Shown: one piece after another, positions 6,190-14,975 of the stretch
Layout of the letters: each line of letters begins with the position of its first letter
Position numbering within the stretch: position 1 is the first letter of the stretch
Assembly: GCA_017629615.1 (NCBI GenBank)
Contig: JAGBWT010000024.1
Span: forward strand, 1-19,772
Source of the DNA: Alistipes sp.
GTDB lineage: Bacteria; Bacteroidota; Bacteroidia; Bacteroidales; Rikenellaceae
Length of the DNA stretch: 19,772 bases
Reading direction: 5' to 3'
The notes under the pieces: model-generated
The model's database searches: none
Told to the model about the DNA's origin: nothing
The model's input: only the letters and a program-made list of their open reading frames with translations
Made by a program: the position numbers and the translations under genes

Positions 6190-6900
6190 ATGGAGAAGAT
6201 GAAACGCATACCAACCCACGTTGCAATCATTATGGACGGCAACGGACGCTGGGCCAAACAACAGGGCAAAGAGCGTTATGAGGGTCATATTGAGGGAGTT
6301 CACTCGGTTCGTGAAAGCATAAAGGCTGCTACGCGACACGGGGTGCGCTACCTGACTTTGTATGCCTTCTCGACCGAAAATTGGGGCCGCCCGATAGAGG
6401 AGGTCGATGCCTTGATGGAACTCTTCTGTAAGAGCGTTATGGCCGAGACTCCCGAACTCGTAAAGCAGGGTGTGAGGGTAGTGATGATAGGCCGTCGTGA
6501 CCGCTTCTCGGAGCGTGTTCGTGAGCACCTCACCACTATCGAGTCGCAGACAGCCGCAGGTGAGCGCCTGACGTTGGTGCTTGCATTCGACTACTCGTCG
6601 CGCGACGAGATTACGACCGCCGTGCAGTCGATTGCCCGCCGTGTTGCAGAGGGCGAGTTGCAGGCCGATGCGATTACGGAGCAGACGATTGCCGAGTCGC
6701 TCTATACGGCTGCGATTCCCGACCCCGACTTTATTATCCGCACCAGCGGAGAGTGCCGTTTGAGCAACTTCCTGTTGTGGCAGGCTTCGTATGCCGAGAT
6801 GTACTTCCCGAGCGTTATGTGGCCCGACTTTAAGCAGAACGAATTTGACGAGGCTATGGAGGTCTATGCAATGCGTGACCGCCGATACGGTAAGTTGTAG
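6190..6900 (+). CDS. uppS: Undecaprenyl diphosphate synthase (isoprenyl transferase)
   Basis: A 236-residue cis-prenyltransferase that elongates farnesyl diphosphate with isopentenyl diphosphate to C55 undecaprenyl diphosphate, the lipid carrier for peptidoglycan and surface glycans; it acts at the cytoplasmic membrane face. Numbered from the ATG at 6190: HVAIIMDGNGRWA (10-22) holds the catalytic Asp16, and AFSTENWGRP follows, as do LAFDYSSRDEI, PDPDFIIRTSGE and RLSNFLLWQASYAEMYF, the C-terminal signature. I chose 6190 over an upstream TTG because a perfect promoter occupies 6150-6181; the ATG at 6199 (MKRIPTH) is equally possible. The bamA gene follows after 30 bp, so uppS probably leads the uppS-bamA-ompH-ompH transcript. 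Confidence 0.95.
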   Translation: MEKMKRIPTHVAIIMDGNGRWAKQQGKERYEGHIEGVHSVRESIKAATRHGVRYLTLYAFSTENWGRPIEEVDALMELFCKSVMAETPELVKQGVRVVMIGRRDRFSERVREHLTTIESQTAAGERLTLVLAFDYSSRDEITTAVQSIARRVAEGELQADAITEQTIAESLYTAAIPDPDFIIRTSGECRLSNFLLWQASYAEMYFPSVMWPDFKQNEFDEAMEVYAMRDRRYGKL

Positions 6901-6930
6901 CCCGAAAAGATAACGAGAAAATAGAGATAG

Positions 6931-9621
6931 ATGAGACATCTGATGAGAATATTTTTATTGGCGAGCGTTGCTACAATGCTATTTACGGTAGCGGCTGTTG
7001 CCCAAGGTACAGATACGGTTGCCGTCGCATCGCAACCACAAAGCGCAAAGGCTGCCCGTGAGGCTGCCAAGGCCGAGCGAAAGGCTGCGCGAGAGGAGTT
7101 GCGTCGAGCTTTGCGTGAGAATCGTTTGACTCCGCAGCAACACAAGCGAGGCCCGGTTGAGATTGCCGAGAACCCTGACGACGGATTTGTGATGCCGGAG
7201 GGAGCTTCGTACCTCTCGGAGAAGGAGCGCAAGAAGTACTATCTGCGCAACGTCAATATTCACGGCGTAAAGTATCTCAACCACGATATTTTGCGTTCGG
7301 CCTCGGGTTTGATTCCGGGCGATTCGGTCTTTTTGCCCGGTACGTTTATTCAGAATGCGGCAAACCGATTGTGGATGCAGCGCTATTTCGAGGATATTCA
7401 GATTGGAGCAACCATCGAAGGTGATAGCGTCGATTTGGAGGTTATGCTCAAAGAGCGCCCTCGTGTAATTAACTGGGCTATCACGGGCGTAGCAAAGAGT
7501 AAGGCTGCCGACCTGCTTACAGAGTTGAAACTCAAACGTGGTCACGAACTTTCGGACTACGTCATCGACAAAAATACAAAACTCATAAAGCGTCACTTCG
7601 GCGAGAAGGGTTTTCGTAATTGTGATGTCGAGGTGAAGATTGAGCAGGATACCGTTATCAAGCAGGGTGTAAACGTTACGTTCGCCGTCAAGAAAAACTC
7701 GCGTGTGAGAATTGGTGAGATTACCTTCTCGGGCAATAACTCGTTCGAGGAGAAGCGTCTGCGTCGTACCTTCAAGAAGACCCACAAGACGAGCATCTTG
7801 TTCTGGCGTAACACCAAGTTCAAGGAGAGCGATTTCGATGCAGATAAGGAGTTGCTTATCGACTTCTACAACTCGAAGGGTTATCGTAACGCCAATATTA
7901 TCAGCGACTCGGTCTATCAAATCAACGAGAAGCGTTTGGGTATACACATTGCGCTCGAAGAGGGTAACAAATACTATATCCGCAATGTGACGTGGATGGG
8001 TAACTCGCGCTTCGAGACCGACTATCTGCGTCAGATTCTCTCGGTTAAGCGAGGCGACACCTACGACAAGAAGTCGATTCACAAGCGTCTGGGTCTTGGC
8101 AAGGAGGCTAACCCCGACGATATGTCGATTTTGACGCTCTATCAGAACGATGGTTATCTGACGTCGCAAATCGAGCCCGACGAGGTTATTGTCGGCGCCG
8201 ATTCGCTCGACCTCGAAATCAAGGTCTTTGAGGGTAAGCAATTTACAATCAACAACGTCGGCATTACGGGTAATAACCGTGTCGATGACGAGGTTATCCG
8301 TCGCGAACTCTATACCCGTCCGGGCGAGTTGTACAACCGAAGCCTGCTGATGCAGTCGATTCGTACGCTTGCCGCAATGCAGCACTTCAACGAGGAGGCG
8401 ATTATGCCTGATATTAAGTTGGTGCAGGGCGCCAACGACTTGGTCGATATAAATTGGCCACTCGAAGAGAAGGCTTCGGACCAATTCAATATCGCCGCAG
8501 GTTGGGGTTCGGGTACGTTTGTCGGCTCGGTGGGTATTACGCTCAACAACCTCTCGATTCGCAATTTCTTCAAGAAGAGTGCTTGGCGACCATATCCTAT
8601 GGGTCAGAACCAGCGTCTGTCGATTTCGGGTCAGACCAACGGTACCTACTACAAGGCCCTCTCGTTGAGCTTCTCCGACCCGTGGTTGGGTGGTCGTAAG
8701 CCAAATTCGCTCACTATCTCGGGCCATATCTCGGAGACCAACGACGCATACTATATCTGGCAGAAGGCAACAACCTACTTCCGCTCCTATGGTTTGGCGG
8801 TTGGTTTGGGTAAGCGTCTGTCGTGGCCCGACCCATACTTCTCGCTCTATGCCGAGTTGGCATATCAGCGCTACGACTTGAAGGGTTATACCTCGTTCAT
8901 TATGGAGAACGGTAATGCGAATATGCTCTCGCTCCGATTGGTATTCTCGCGTAACTCGACCGACCAGCCAATCTATCCGCGTCAGGGTTCCGACATCTCG
9001 TTCTCGGTGCAATTTACACCTCCATTCTCGGCGTGGGACGGCAAGGACTATGCTTCGAACACGTTGAGCGAGCAGGACCGTTGGCGTTGGGTTGAGTTCC
9101 ATAAGTGGAAGTTCAAGGCGCAGTGGTTCCAGGCGCTGACGCCAAACCGCAACCTCGTCTTGATGGCCAAAGCCGAGATGGGATTCCTTGGCCACTATAA
9201 TAAACATAAGGTGTCGCCATTTGAGCGATTCCAGGTCGGTGGTGACGGTATGACGGGTTATAGCATCTATGGTGTCGATATTATCTCGTTGCGTGGTTAC
9301 GAAGATGGCGACCTCGACCCTGTTGATAGCCGCTACTCGATTGGTTACAACAAGTATACGTTGGAGTTGCGTTACCCGATTGTGTTGAAGCCGTCGTCGC
9401 AAATCTATGTTCTCGGTTTCTTGGAGGGTGGTAACGGATTCTCGTCGTGGAAGGACTTCTCGCCATTCAAGATTAAGCGTTCGGCCGGTCTCGGTGTGCG
9501 CCTCTACCTGCCTATCGTCGGTATGCTCGGTATCGACTGGGGTTGGGGCTTCGATGCTCCTGCCGGCAAGACGGAGCGTAGCGGTAGCCAATTCCACTTC
9601 GTTATCGGTCAAAATTTCTAA
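6931..9621 (+). CDS. bamA: Outer membrane assembly protein BamA (Omp85 family)
   Basis: An 896-residue Omp85-family protein, the central subunit that folds beta-barrel proteins into the outer membrane. The signal peptide spans 1-24 (AVA before Gln25). Residues about 35-66 form an unusual Ala/Lys/Arg/Glu-rich, probably helical segment. Then follow POTRA-type repeats from about 104 to 490; clear starts include YYLRNVNIHGVKYLN, VRIGEITFSGNNSF, YYIRNVTWMGNSRF and FTINNVGITGNNRV. The 16-strand barrel includes LSFSDPWLGGRKPNSL and the Omp85 lid-lock motif as LRGY (787-790, VRGF in E. coli), and ends in Phe. It is longer than the E. coli protein, as is common in Bacteroidota. It sits between uppS and two ompH genes. 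Confidence 0.96.
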   Translation: MRHLMRIFLLASVATMLFTVAAVAQGTDTVAVASQPQSAKAAREAAKAERKAAREELRRALRENRLTPQQHKRGPVEIAENPDDGFVMPEGASYLSEKERKKYYLRNVNIHGVKYLNHDILRSASGLIPGDSVFLPGTFIQNAANRLWMQRYFEDIQIGATIEGDSVDLEVMLKERPRVINWAITGVAKSKAADLLTELKLKRGHELSDYVIDKNTKLIKRHFGEKGFRNCDVEVKIEQDTVIKQGVNVTFAVKKNSRVRIGEITFSGNNSFEEKRLRRTFKKTHKTSILFWRNTKFKESDFDADKELLIDFYNSKGYRNANIISDSVYQINEKRLGIHIALEEGNKYYIRNVTWMGNSRFETDYLRQILSVKRGDTYDKKSIHKRLGLGKEANPDDMSILTLYQNDGYLTSQIEPDEVIVGADSLDLEIKVFEGKQFTINNVGITGNNRVDDEVIRRELYTRPGELYNRSLLMQSIRTLAAMQHFNEEAIMPDIKLVQGANDLVDINWPLEEKASDQFNIAAGWGSGTFVGSVGITLNNLSIRNFFKKSAWRPYPMGQNQRLSISGQTNGTYYKALSLSFSDPWLGGRKPNSLTISGHISETNDAYYIWQKATTYFRSYGLAVGLGKRLSWPDPYFSLYAELAYQRYDLKGYTSFIMENGNANMLSLRLVFSRNSTDQPIYPRQGSDISFSVQFTPPFSAWDGKDYASNTLSEQDRWRWVEFHKWKFKAQWFQALTPNRNLVLMAKAEMGFLGHYNKHKVSPFERFQVGGDGMTGYSIYGVDIISLRGYEDGDLDPVDSRYSIGYNKYTLELRYPIVLKPSSQIYVLGFLEGGNGFSSWKDFSPFKIKRSAGLGVRLYLPIVGMLGIDWGWGFDAPAGKTERSGSQFHFVIGQNF

Positions 9622-9634
9622 CGGCCTTTGGCAA

Positions 9635-9642
9635 TATATTTG
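9635..9642 (+). promoter_or_regulatory. Possible internal -7 element before ompH
   Basis: TATATTTG at 9635-9642 matches TAnnTTTG in the 56-bp gap between bamA and the first ompH gene, 36 bp before that ATG. No TTTG is found at the proper upstream distance, so this may be a weak internal promoter or chance. Confidence 0.3.
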
Positions 9643-9677
9643 ATATTTCCACCGTATAAATAAGAAAGGTTGCAGAT

Positions 9678-10187
9678 ATGAAACGGATTTTTATAGCACT
9701 GATACTTGCGCTTGCTGTTGTGTTGCCTGCCTCGGCACAGCGATATATTGTGGTGGATAGCGAGAAGATTTTTCGCTCGATTGAGGAGTATAACAAGGCG
9801 CTCACGTCGCTCGATGCGTTGGCCAAAGATTATCAGTCGAAGGTCGATGCCAAGTTCCGCGAGGTGGAGTCGCTCTACAATAGCTATATGGCTCAAAAGG
9901 CTGCGCTGCCAAGTACGACCCGTGCGGAACGCGAACAGGCAATACTTGCTCGCGAGAAGGCGGCTACCGAGTATCAGGAGTCGATTTTCGGCAACGATGG
10001 TGTGTTGATGAAGCGTCGTGTGGAGCTTATCCAACCTATCCAGAGCCGCGTATTTACGGCCATCGAACAGTATGCGAAGGCTGGCGGCTACGATATGGTA
10101 CTCGACAAGGCGTCGAACGTCGCGATGCTCTATAACTCGGATAGTGTGGACCATACGCAGGCGATAATAGATATGTTGAAAAAATAA
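9678..10187 (+). CDS. OmpH/Skp family periplasmic chaperone, first copy
   Basis: A 169-residue Skp/OmpH-type protein. In the family such trimers hold unfolded outer membrane proteins in the periplasm on their way to BamA. A signal peptide covers about 1-20 (ending ASA before QRY), then comes YIVVDSEKIFRSIEEY, the typical first strand and helix. A long Lys/Glu/Arg/Ala-rich helical hairpin follows (about 45-125), and the C-terminal strand region is GGYDMVLDKASNVAMLYNSDSVDHT, ending in an Asp-Met-Leu-Lys-Lys tail. An AGAAAGG stretch lies about 10 nt before the ATG. It begins 56 bp after bamA and is followed by a second paralogue 18 bp later. Confidence 0.92.
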   Translation: MKRIFIALILALAVVLPASAQRYIVVDSEKIFRSIEEYNKALTSLDALAKDYQSKVDAKFREVESLYNSYMAQKAALPSTTRAEREQAILAREKAATEYQESIFGNDGVLMKRRVELIQPIQSRVFTAIEQYAKAGGYDMVLDKASNVAMLYNSDSVDHTQAIIDMLKK

Positions 10188-10205
10188 TCCAAAAACAATA
10201 GAGAG

Positions 10206-10742
10206 ATGAAAACAATCATTAAACTGACCCTTGTGCTGGCGATGACCTTCTCGGCTTCGTCGCTCTTTGCACAGAAATTTGCTCGCGTTAATTCGCGCGA
10301 AATTCTTACATTGATGCCAGAAACCAAAGAGATGCAGGCCAACCTCGAAACCTTCGGTAAGGAGCTTCAAGACCAGTTGGAGCAGATTCAGGTTGAGTTC
10401 AACAACCGCTATGCCGAGTTCGAGAAGTTGCCAGCAACGACGGCTGCTTCGGTTAAGCAGATGAAACAGCAGGAGTTGCAGCAGTTGCAGGCTCGTGCGC
10501 AGGAGTTCCAGCAGATTGCACAGCGCGACTATCAGAACAAGGAGCAGGAGTTGCTTTTGCCTATCACCGAGAAGTTGATGAACACTATCAATGGTGTCGC
10601 AAAGGCTGCTGGTTATGCTGCCGTGTTCGATACGATGAACTTCGTATACTACGACGATGCACAGATTGTAAATATCGACGATGCTGTTAAGAAGGCGTTG
10701 GGTATTGCCGATGCTGCTCCTGCGGCTGCACCAGCAAAATAG
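10206..10742 (+). CDS. OmpH/Skp family periplasmic chaperone, second copy
   Basis: A 178-residue paralogue of the preceding protein. The signal peptide covers about 1-22 (SLFA before QKFARVNS), then REILTLMPETKEMQANLE starts the core. The helical arms (about 45-120) are rich in Gln (QMKQQELQQLQARAQEFQQ), unlike the Arg/Glu-rich arms of the first copy, suggesting divergence in client or partner. The C-terminal domain has AGYAAVFDTMNFVYYDD, and the protein ends in an Ala/Pro tail (ADAAPAAAPAK). It is the last gene of the rightward group; its stop is 20 bp before a strong hairpin terminator. OmpH pairs after bamA are common in Bacteroidota. Confidence 0.92.
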   Translation: MKTIIKLTLVLAMTFSASSLFAQKFARVNSREILTLMPETKEMQANLETFGKELQDQLEQIQVEFNNRYAEFEKLPATTAASVKQMKQQELQQLQARAQEFQQIAQRDYQNKEQELLLPITEKLMNTINGVAKAAGYAAVFDTMNFVYYDDAQIVNIDDAVKKALGIADAAPAAAPAK

Positions 10743-10761
10743 TTGTTATACAACTTCTACG

Positions 10762-10801
10762 AAAAAGGGCTGTCCAACCGAAGGTTGTGACAGCCCTTTT
10801 T
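10762..10801. terminator. Bidirectional intrinsic terminator
   Basis: GGGCTGTC (10767-10774) pairs with GACAGCCC (10789-10796), extended inside by CAACC/GGTTG around a GAA loop. The stem is flanked by AAAAA on the left and TTTTT on the right, so it works on both strands. It separates the convergent ompH and DUF4465 genes. Confidence 0.95.
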
Positions 10802-10819
10802 GTTTAGTGTAGCCCCTCG

Positions 10820-11650
10820 CTATCTCCAAACAGTCACGTTGTCGAATGCGAAGTACGAAGGATACTCGTTGTATTCGGCGGTGCTATCGACACGCAAGCC
10901 GTCGATAATCTTGCCCTCGATAACGCGGAACTCCAAACGCTTGATGTCGCCCAACTCGCGAAGGTCGATGCGCTTGGTCGAGATGCCGTTGCGACCCTCG
11001 TAGAGGAGTGTCGTCACCTCGCCGGTCTTGTTGCCCGCCTTGTTGATACCCGTCATCACGAGTTTGATGTAGCCGTTGTCGGGCATAGGTTGCACACCGA
11101 GGTCGTTGCCATTGGCTACAACGTGGTCGGGATACTCGGTATTGAAGATGTAGAGTTGCTCGATTGTGCCGACGCCATACTTAAACTCGATGTATGGTGG
11201 CACTTGGTTAGAGCCTACGTAGCAGACCGCAAAGTTGGTGTTGGCTCTGCCGGCAACGCTCTTGATGTTGGTCGTAAGTTGCTGTGTATAGTCGGGGTTC
11301 GTAGGGTTTGCGATGTAGTTCGATATGGCGATACCGCCACCATAGAACGTGCCATCGCCCCACGGGTCAGGCAGTGCGCTGAACAGGTCGGTCTCCGAGT
11401 CGTACCACGAGTAGCCATTGCCACCATAGAGCAGTGGGCCACCATATTGAGGTGTGTCGATGCGGCTTTTCCACCAATCGGTTGTTACGACGCCATCGGG
11501 ATTTTCGATGTCGCCACTGCCGTAGGAGTAGTCCTCGAAGGTGAGTGTGCGGCGACGACGATTTGCGTTGGGGTCGGAGTTGTCGGAGTCGGAGCAACCT
11601 ACCCCTGCGAAGAGGCCTACAAAGAGAGCCAAATAGAGAAATCGTTTCAT
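10820..11650 (-). CDS. DUF4465 domain lipoprotein, probably surface-exposed
   Basis: A 276-residue predicted lipoprotein. The signal sequence MKRFLYLALFVGLFAGVG leads to Cys19; the residue three before the Cys is Gly, so the lipobox is not ideal. The acidic run after Cys (SDSDNSD) resembles the lipoprotein export signal that sends Bacteroidota lipoproteins to the cell surface. The body fits the DUF4465 pattern: LTFEDYSYGSG (35-45), a GGGIAISNYI segment, NFAVCYVGSNQVPPYIEF, IFNTEYPDHV, KLVMTGINKAGNKTGEV, RIDLRELGDIKRLEFRV and a C-terminal SYFAFDNVTVW. The function of this domain is not established to my knowledge. It lies 33 bp after rodA on the same strand and shares the following terminator, so it may be the tail of the mre-rodA transcript; no separate promoter was recognised. 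Confidence 0.8.
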   Translation of the reverse strand: MKRFLYLALFVGLFAGVGCSDSDNSDPNANRRRRTLTFEDYSYGSGDIENPDGVVTTDWWKSRIDTPQYGGPLLYGGNGYSWYDSETDLFSALPDPWGDGTFYGGGIAISNYIANPTNPDYTQQLTTNIKSVAGRANTNFAVCYVGSNQVPPYIEFKYGVGTIEQLYIFNTEYPDHVVANGNDLGVQPMPDNGYIKLVMTGINKAGNKTGEVTTLLYEGRNGISTKRIDLRELGDIKRLEFRVIEGKIIDGLRVDSTAEYNEYPSYFAFDNVTVWR

Positions 11651-11683
11651 TGTATAGATTGTTTTATGTTTATCTTGCGATGA

Positions 11684-13153
11684 CTATTTTGTACCATAGG
11701 TCGGCAACCCCTTGCGAGTCGAGGCGTCGAGCGAGAAGGCGATAAATAGGAGTATCGTAAAGGCGAAGAGCGACGAGCCTCCGTAGCTGATAAACGGCAG
11801 CGGTATGCCCATTACCGGAACAACGCCCATCGTCATACCTATATTTATAAATGTGTGGAACAGCAGGATTGAGGCGACGCAGTAGCAATATACACGGCCG
11901 AATGTCTCCTGCTGGTTGTCACCCATACGCATCAGGCGCAGAATGAGTGCGCAGATGAGCGACAGCAGAATGGCTGCGCCGACAAAACCCCACTCCTCAC
12001 CGATGGTACAGAATATGAAGTCGGTGTGGCGCTCGGGGACAAATCCGTAGCGAATTTGCGACCCTTCGAGGTAGCCCTTGCCCCAAAAGCCGCCCGAGCC
12101 GATTGCGATTTTCGACTGATTGACGTTGTAGTCGGCCGTAGCATCTTTGGCAAGGCCGAGGAAGGTCTGTATTCGTTTTTGCTGGTGATGCTCCAAGATG
12201 TTGTTATAGACGAGGTCCGATGTCGGCAAAATCATCACCGAGGCAAAGAATAGCGCAACGAGTATGTAGAGGTTGCGCAAGGCGGTACGGAATGCATAGA
12301 CAAGCACACCGAGCATCGAGACTATGGTCGTGATGAGCAGACAATAGTAGTAGTTGGCGCTCTCGATTGTGAAGGTCGCAACGACAAATAGTAACGTGCT
12401 GACGATAAACAGAGCTGCGACATACTTGACGCAGAGCGTCCAGCGGTCGGGAGCCATCATTGCGGCCGAGAAGGTAAAGAGTATGATGAGCGCAATGAGC
12501 AGTGTCGTCGGAGTGTAGAGGAACGAGAGGATAAAGAGTGCCGCGATAAAGAGTATCGGGATTGTTATCCAATTATTCAGACCCTCGCGATAGAGCATAA
12601 AGAGGAACGACGCAAGTACCAAACCCGAGCCGAGGTCGTTTTGCAATACGGCGATGGCAAGTGGTGCGAAGATAAGTAGCGCCAAGCGGAAGAGGTCGCC
12701 GATTTTGGTGACCGAGAACGAATATCCGCTGGCCAAGCGAGCTGTGGCCAATGCAACGGCAATCTTGGTGAACTCCATAGGTTGTACGCGGAAGCCACCT
12801 ACGCCGAGCCAGGCAGTTGCGCCATTGACCTTTACACCAATACCCGGAATGAAGGTCAGCAGCAATATGAGTATGCCGGCACCATAGAGAAAGTATGCAA
12901 ATTTGTGCCATACGCTACTGTCGAGCAACAATATTATGAGTGCCGCAACCCAACTCAAACCGAGCCACATCACCTGCTTCATATAGTTGTGCGAGAGGGC
13001 AAACATATTCTCGGCACTCTCGTTCCACGAGGCCGAAAATACTGCCGCCACGCCAATAACCGTCAGCAACAGGTAGAGCGATACGGCAACCAAATCGACT
13101 CCGCCAAAGAGCGAAACACCACGCTGTCTATTTCTTTGATTTATGCCTGTCAT
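11684..13153 (-). CDS. rodA: Rod-shape peptidoglycan polymerase RodA (SEDS family)
   Basis: A 489-residue polytopic membrane protein of the SEDS family, which polymerises lipid II into glycan strands of the lateral wall with PBP2. Visible motifs are NGATAWLGVGGFRVQPMEFTK (110-130), QNDLGSG (171-177), NVNQSKIAIGSGGFWGKG (343-360), PERHTDFIF (373-381), which contains the conserved loop Asp, and GIPLPFISYGGSS (449-461). It is over 100 residues longer than E. coli RodA because of extra hydrophobic segments between about 205 and 310, a form found in Bacteroidota. The ATG lies 26 bp inside the end of mrdA, in another frame, so translation of the pair is probably coupled. Confidence 0.95.
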   Translation of the reverse strand: MTGINQRNRQRGVSLFGGVDLVAVSLYLLLTVIGVAAVFSASWNESAENMFALSHNYMKQVMWLGLSWVAALIILLLDSSVWHKFAYFLYGAGILILLLTFIPGIGVKVNGATAWLGVGGFRVQPMEFTKIAVALATARLASGYSFSVTKIGDLFRLALLIFAPLAIAVLQNDLGSGLVLASFLFMLYREGLNNWITIPILFIAALFILSFLYTPTTLLIALIILFTFSAAMMAPDRWTLCVKYVAALFIVSTLLFVVATFTIESANYYYCLLITTIVSMLGVLVYAFRTALRNLYILVALFFASVMILPTSDLVYNNILEHHQQKRIQTFLGLAKDATADYNVNQSKIAIGSGGFWGKGYLEGSQIRYGFVPERHTDFIFCTIGEEWGFVGAAILLSLICALILRLMRMGDNQQETFGRVYCYCVASILLFHTFINIGMTMGVVPVMGIPLPFISYGGSSLFAFTILLFIAFSLDASTRKGLPTYGTK

Positions 13154-14975
13154 ACGCTTTGAAGTAGTCGAGTTTGAGGGTTTTTACATAATCGACCAGG
13201 TGAGGTCGCTTGATAGTGTCGGTCAGATATAGCTCCTCGATAAGCGAGGCGATTGGCACAGCAGCCGAAGCTCCGAAACCTCCGTGTTCGACATATACGG
13301 CAATGGCTATGCGCGGATTGTTGCGCGGAGCAAACGAGATGAAGGTCGAGTGGTCGTCGCCCTTCGGGTTTTGGGCTGTACCTGTTTTGCCGCAGACGTC
13401 GAGACCTGGCAGAGCCGCTCCGCGACACGTTCCATCGACATTGACGCCACGCCACATACCTTTGACGATTGTCTCGAAGTGGCGCGAATCAACCTTCGTG
13501 TAGTTTTTGCGGTAGAAGCGTGCATCGAGCGAATCGCAACCCTCGTAACTGCGCACGATGTGAGGCGTATAGTAGTAGCCTCGGTTGGCAAGTGTGGCGG
13601 CAAAGTTGGCCAACTGCAACGAGGTGCACTCCAACTCGCCCTGACCAATCGAGAGCGACAATACTGTCAGTGCGTTCCACGAGCGACGATAGCGTTTGTC
13701 GTAGAACTCGCGGTCCATAACTTGTCCGCGTCGCTCGCCATAGAAGTCGGTTTCGAGGTTGGTGCCGAAGCCGAAGCTCATAACATAGTCGCGCCACACC
13801 TCGTAGCCATCTTTGGACGAGGCGAACTTCTTGTTTTCGAGTATGTTGCGATAGACGTTGCAGAAGTAGGCGTTGCACGAGGTCGCGATTGCAAAGTCGA
13901 GGTTCAGGGGCGAAGCGTGTTCGTGGCAACCCATCTTCTTGTTCTTGGCGTAGGTGTAACCGCAGTTGCACGAGTAGCGGTAGTGTGGTTTGAGAACGCC
14001 CTCTTGCAGACCAATCAATCCGTTTACAAGTTTGAAGGTCGAGCCTGGTGGCTGCGACGACTTTATTGCGCGGTTGATAAGTGGTCGGCGAGGCTCGTTG
14101 TTGAGCAGGTGCATATAGTTGTTGCCTCTATCGCGACCCACAAGTTGGTCGGGGTCGAATGTTGGCGACGATGCCATAACCAATATTTCGCCCGTCGAAG
14201 GCTCGATAGCCACGACCGAACCTACCTTGCCCGCCATCAACTCCTCGGCAAAGGCTTGCAGGCGAGCATCGATGGTACAGATGAGCGCCTTGCCCGGAAC
14301 AGGCTCTTTGAGCGTCTGGTCGTTGGAGTTGTCGATGGCATATAGGTCGTGCAAGACCAGACCCTTCTCGCCTCGAAGCACCTCCTCGTAGGCCGACTCC
14401 AAGCCCTGCTCGCCGATGTAGTCGCCAATGGCGTAGTAGCCCGATTCGGCATATTTCTGCAACTGCCACGGCTGGATTTCGCTCAAACTACCGAGCAGAT
14501 TGCCTCCAATCTTGCGCGGATATTGGCGAACGGTGCGGGGTACGGTATAGAAGCCGGGTATGTTCCACTCGTCGAGGCGGAGTTTATCTTCGGGTGTGAG
14601 ATATTTCGCTACGGGCATACCCAGGCGCGGGCGACTTGCAGCGTCGGCAAAGCTCTTGCGGAGTTGTTTGAGCGATAGGTGCGTAATCTCGGCAAGGCGC
14701 ATTGTGTCGATACCGCTCTTCGGCATATCGCGACGCACGACCATAAGGTCGTAGCAAAGACGGTTTTGTATCAGGTACTCGCCATTGCGGTCAAAGACCT
14801 CGCCTCGCGGAGGATAGGTGACAACATAGCGGAGGTAGTTGTTGCTGGCCAGGTCGTCGTAGCGGCCATCAATAAATTGCAGATAGCCAACCCTCGCCAA
14901 AAATAGGGCGAAGATTGTACAAACTACACCTCGCGCAACTAATTTGCGCAATCTGTTGTCGCGCTGAATTTTCAT
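13128..14975 (-). CDS. mrdA: Penicillin-binding protein 2 (elongasome transpeptidase)
   Basis: A 615-residue class B penicillin-binding protein that cross-links new peptidoglycan during side-wall growth, anchored in the inner membrane with its active domain in the periplasm. One membrane helix lies at about 12-32. PPRGEVFDRNG (55-65) is the pedestal-domain motif typical of PBP2. The transpeptidase domain contains all three active motifs: STFK (312-315, nucleophile Ser312), SCN (366-368) and KTGT (530-533). YIGEQGLESAYE (186-197) is also characteristic. Its start overlaps the mreD stop by 4 bp (ATGA), and its end overlaps rodA by 26 bp, so the three genes are tightly coupled. Confidence 0.96.
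   Translation of the reverse strand: MKIQRDNRLRKLVARGVVCTIFALFLARVGYLQFIDGRYDDLASNNYLRYVVTYPPRGEVFDRNGEYLIQNRLCYDLMVVRRDMPKSGIDTMRLAEITHLSLKQLRKSFADAASRPRLGMPVAKYLTPEDKLRLDEWNIPGFYTVPRTVRQYPRKIGGNLLGSLSEIQPWQLQKYAESGYYAIGDYIGEQGLESAYEEVLRGEKGLVLHDLYAIDNSNDQTLKEPVPGKALICTIDARLQAFAEELMAGKVGSVVAIEPSTGEILVMASSPTFDPDQLVGRDRGNNYMHLLNNEPRRPLINRAIKSSQPPGSTFKLVNGLIGLQEGVLKPHYRYSCNCGYTYAKNKKMGCHEHASPLNLDFAIATSCNAYFCNVYRNILENKKFASSKDGYEVWRDYVMSFGFGTNLETDFYGERRGQVMDREFYDKRYRRSWNALTVLSLSIGQGELECTSLQLANFAATLANRGYYYTPHIVRSYEGCDSLDARFYRKNYTKVDSRHFETIVKGMWRGVNVDGTCRGAALPGLDVCGKTGTAQNPKGDDHSTFISFAPRNNPRIAIAVYVEHGGFGASAAVPIASLIEELYLTDTIKRPHLVDYVKTLKLDYFKAYDRHKSKK

Noticed and set aside
6979..9612. 877-codon open frame antisense to bamA
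   Set aside because: It mirrors bamA almost end to end, shows no domain or signal sequence, and is explained by codon bias that avoids stops in the opposite strand.
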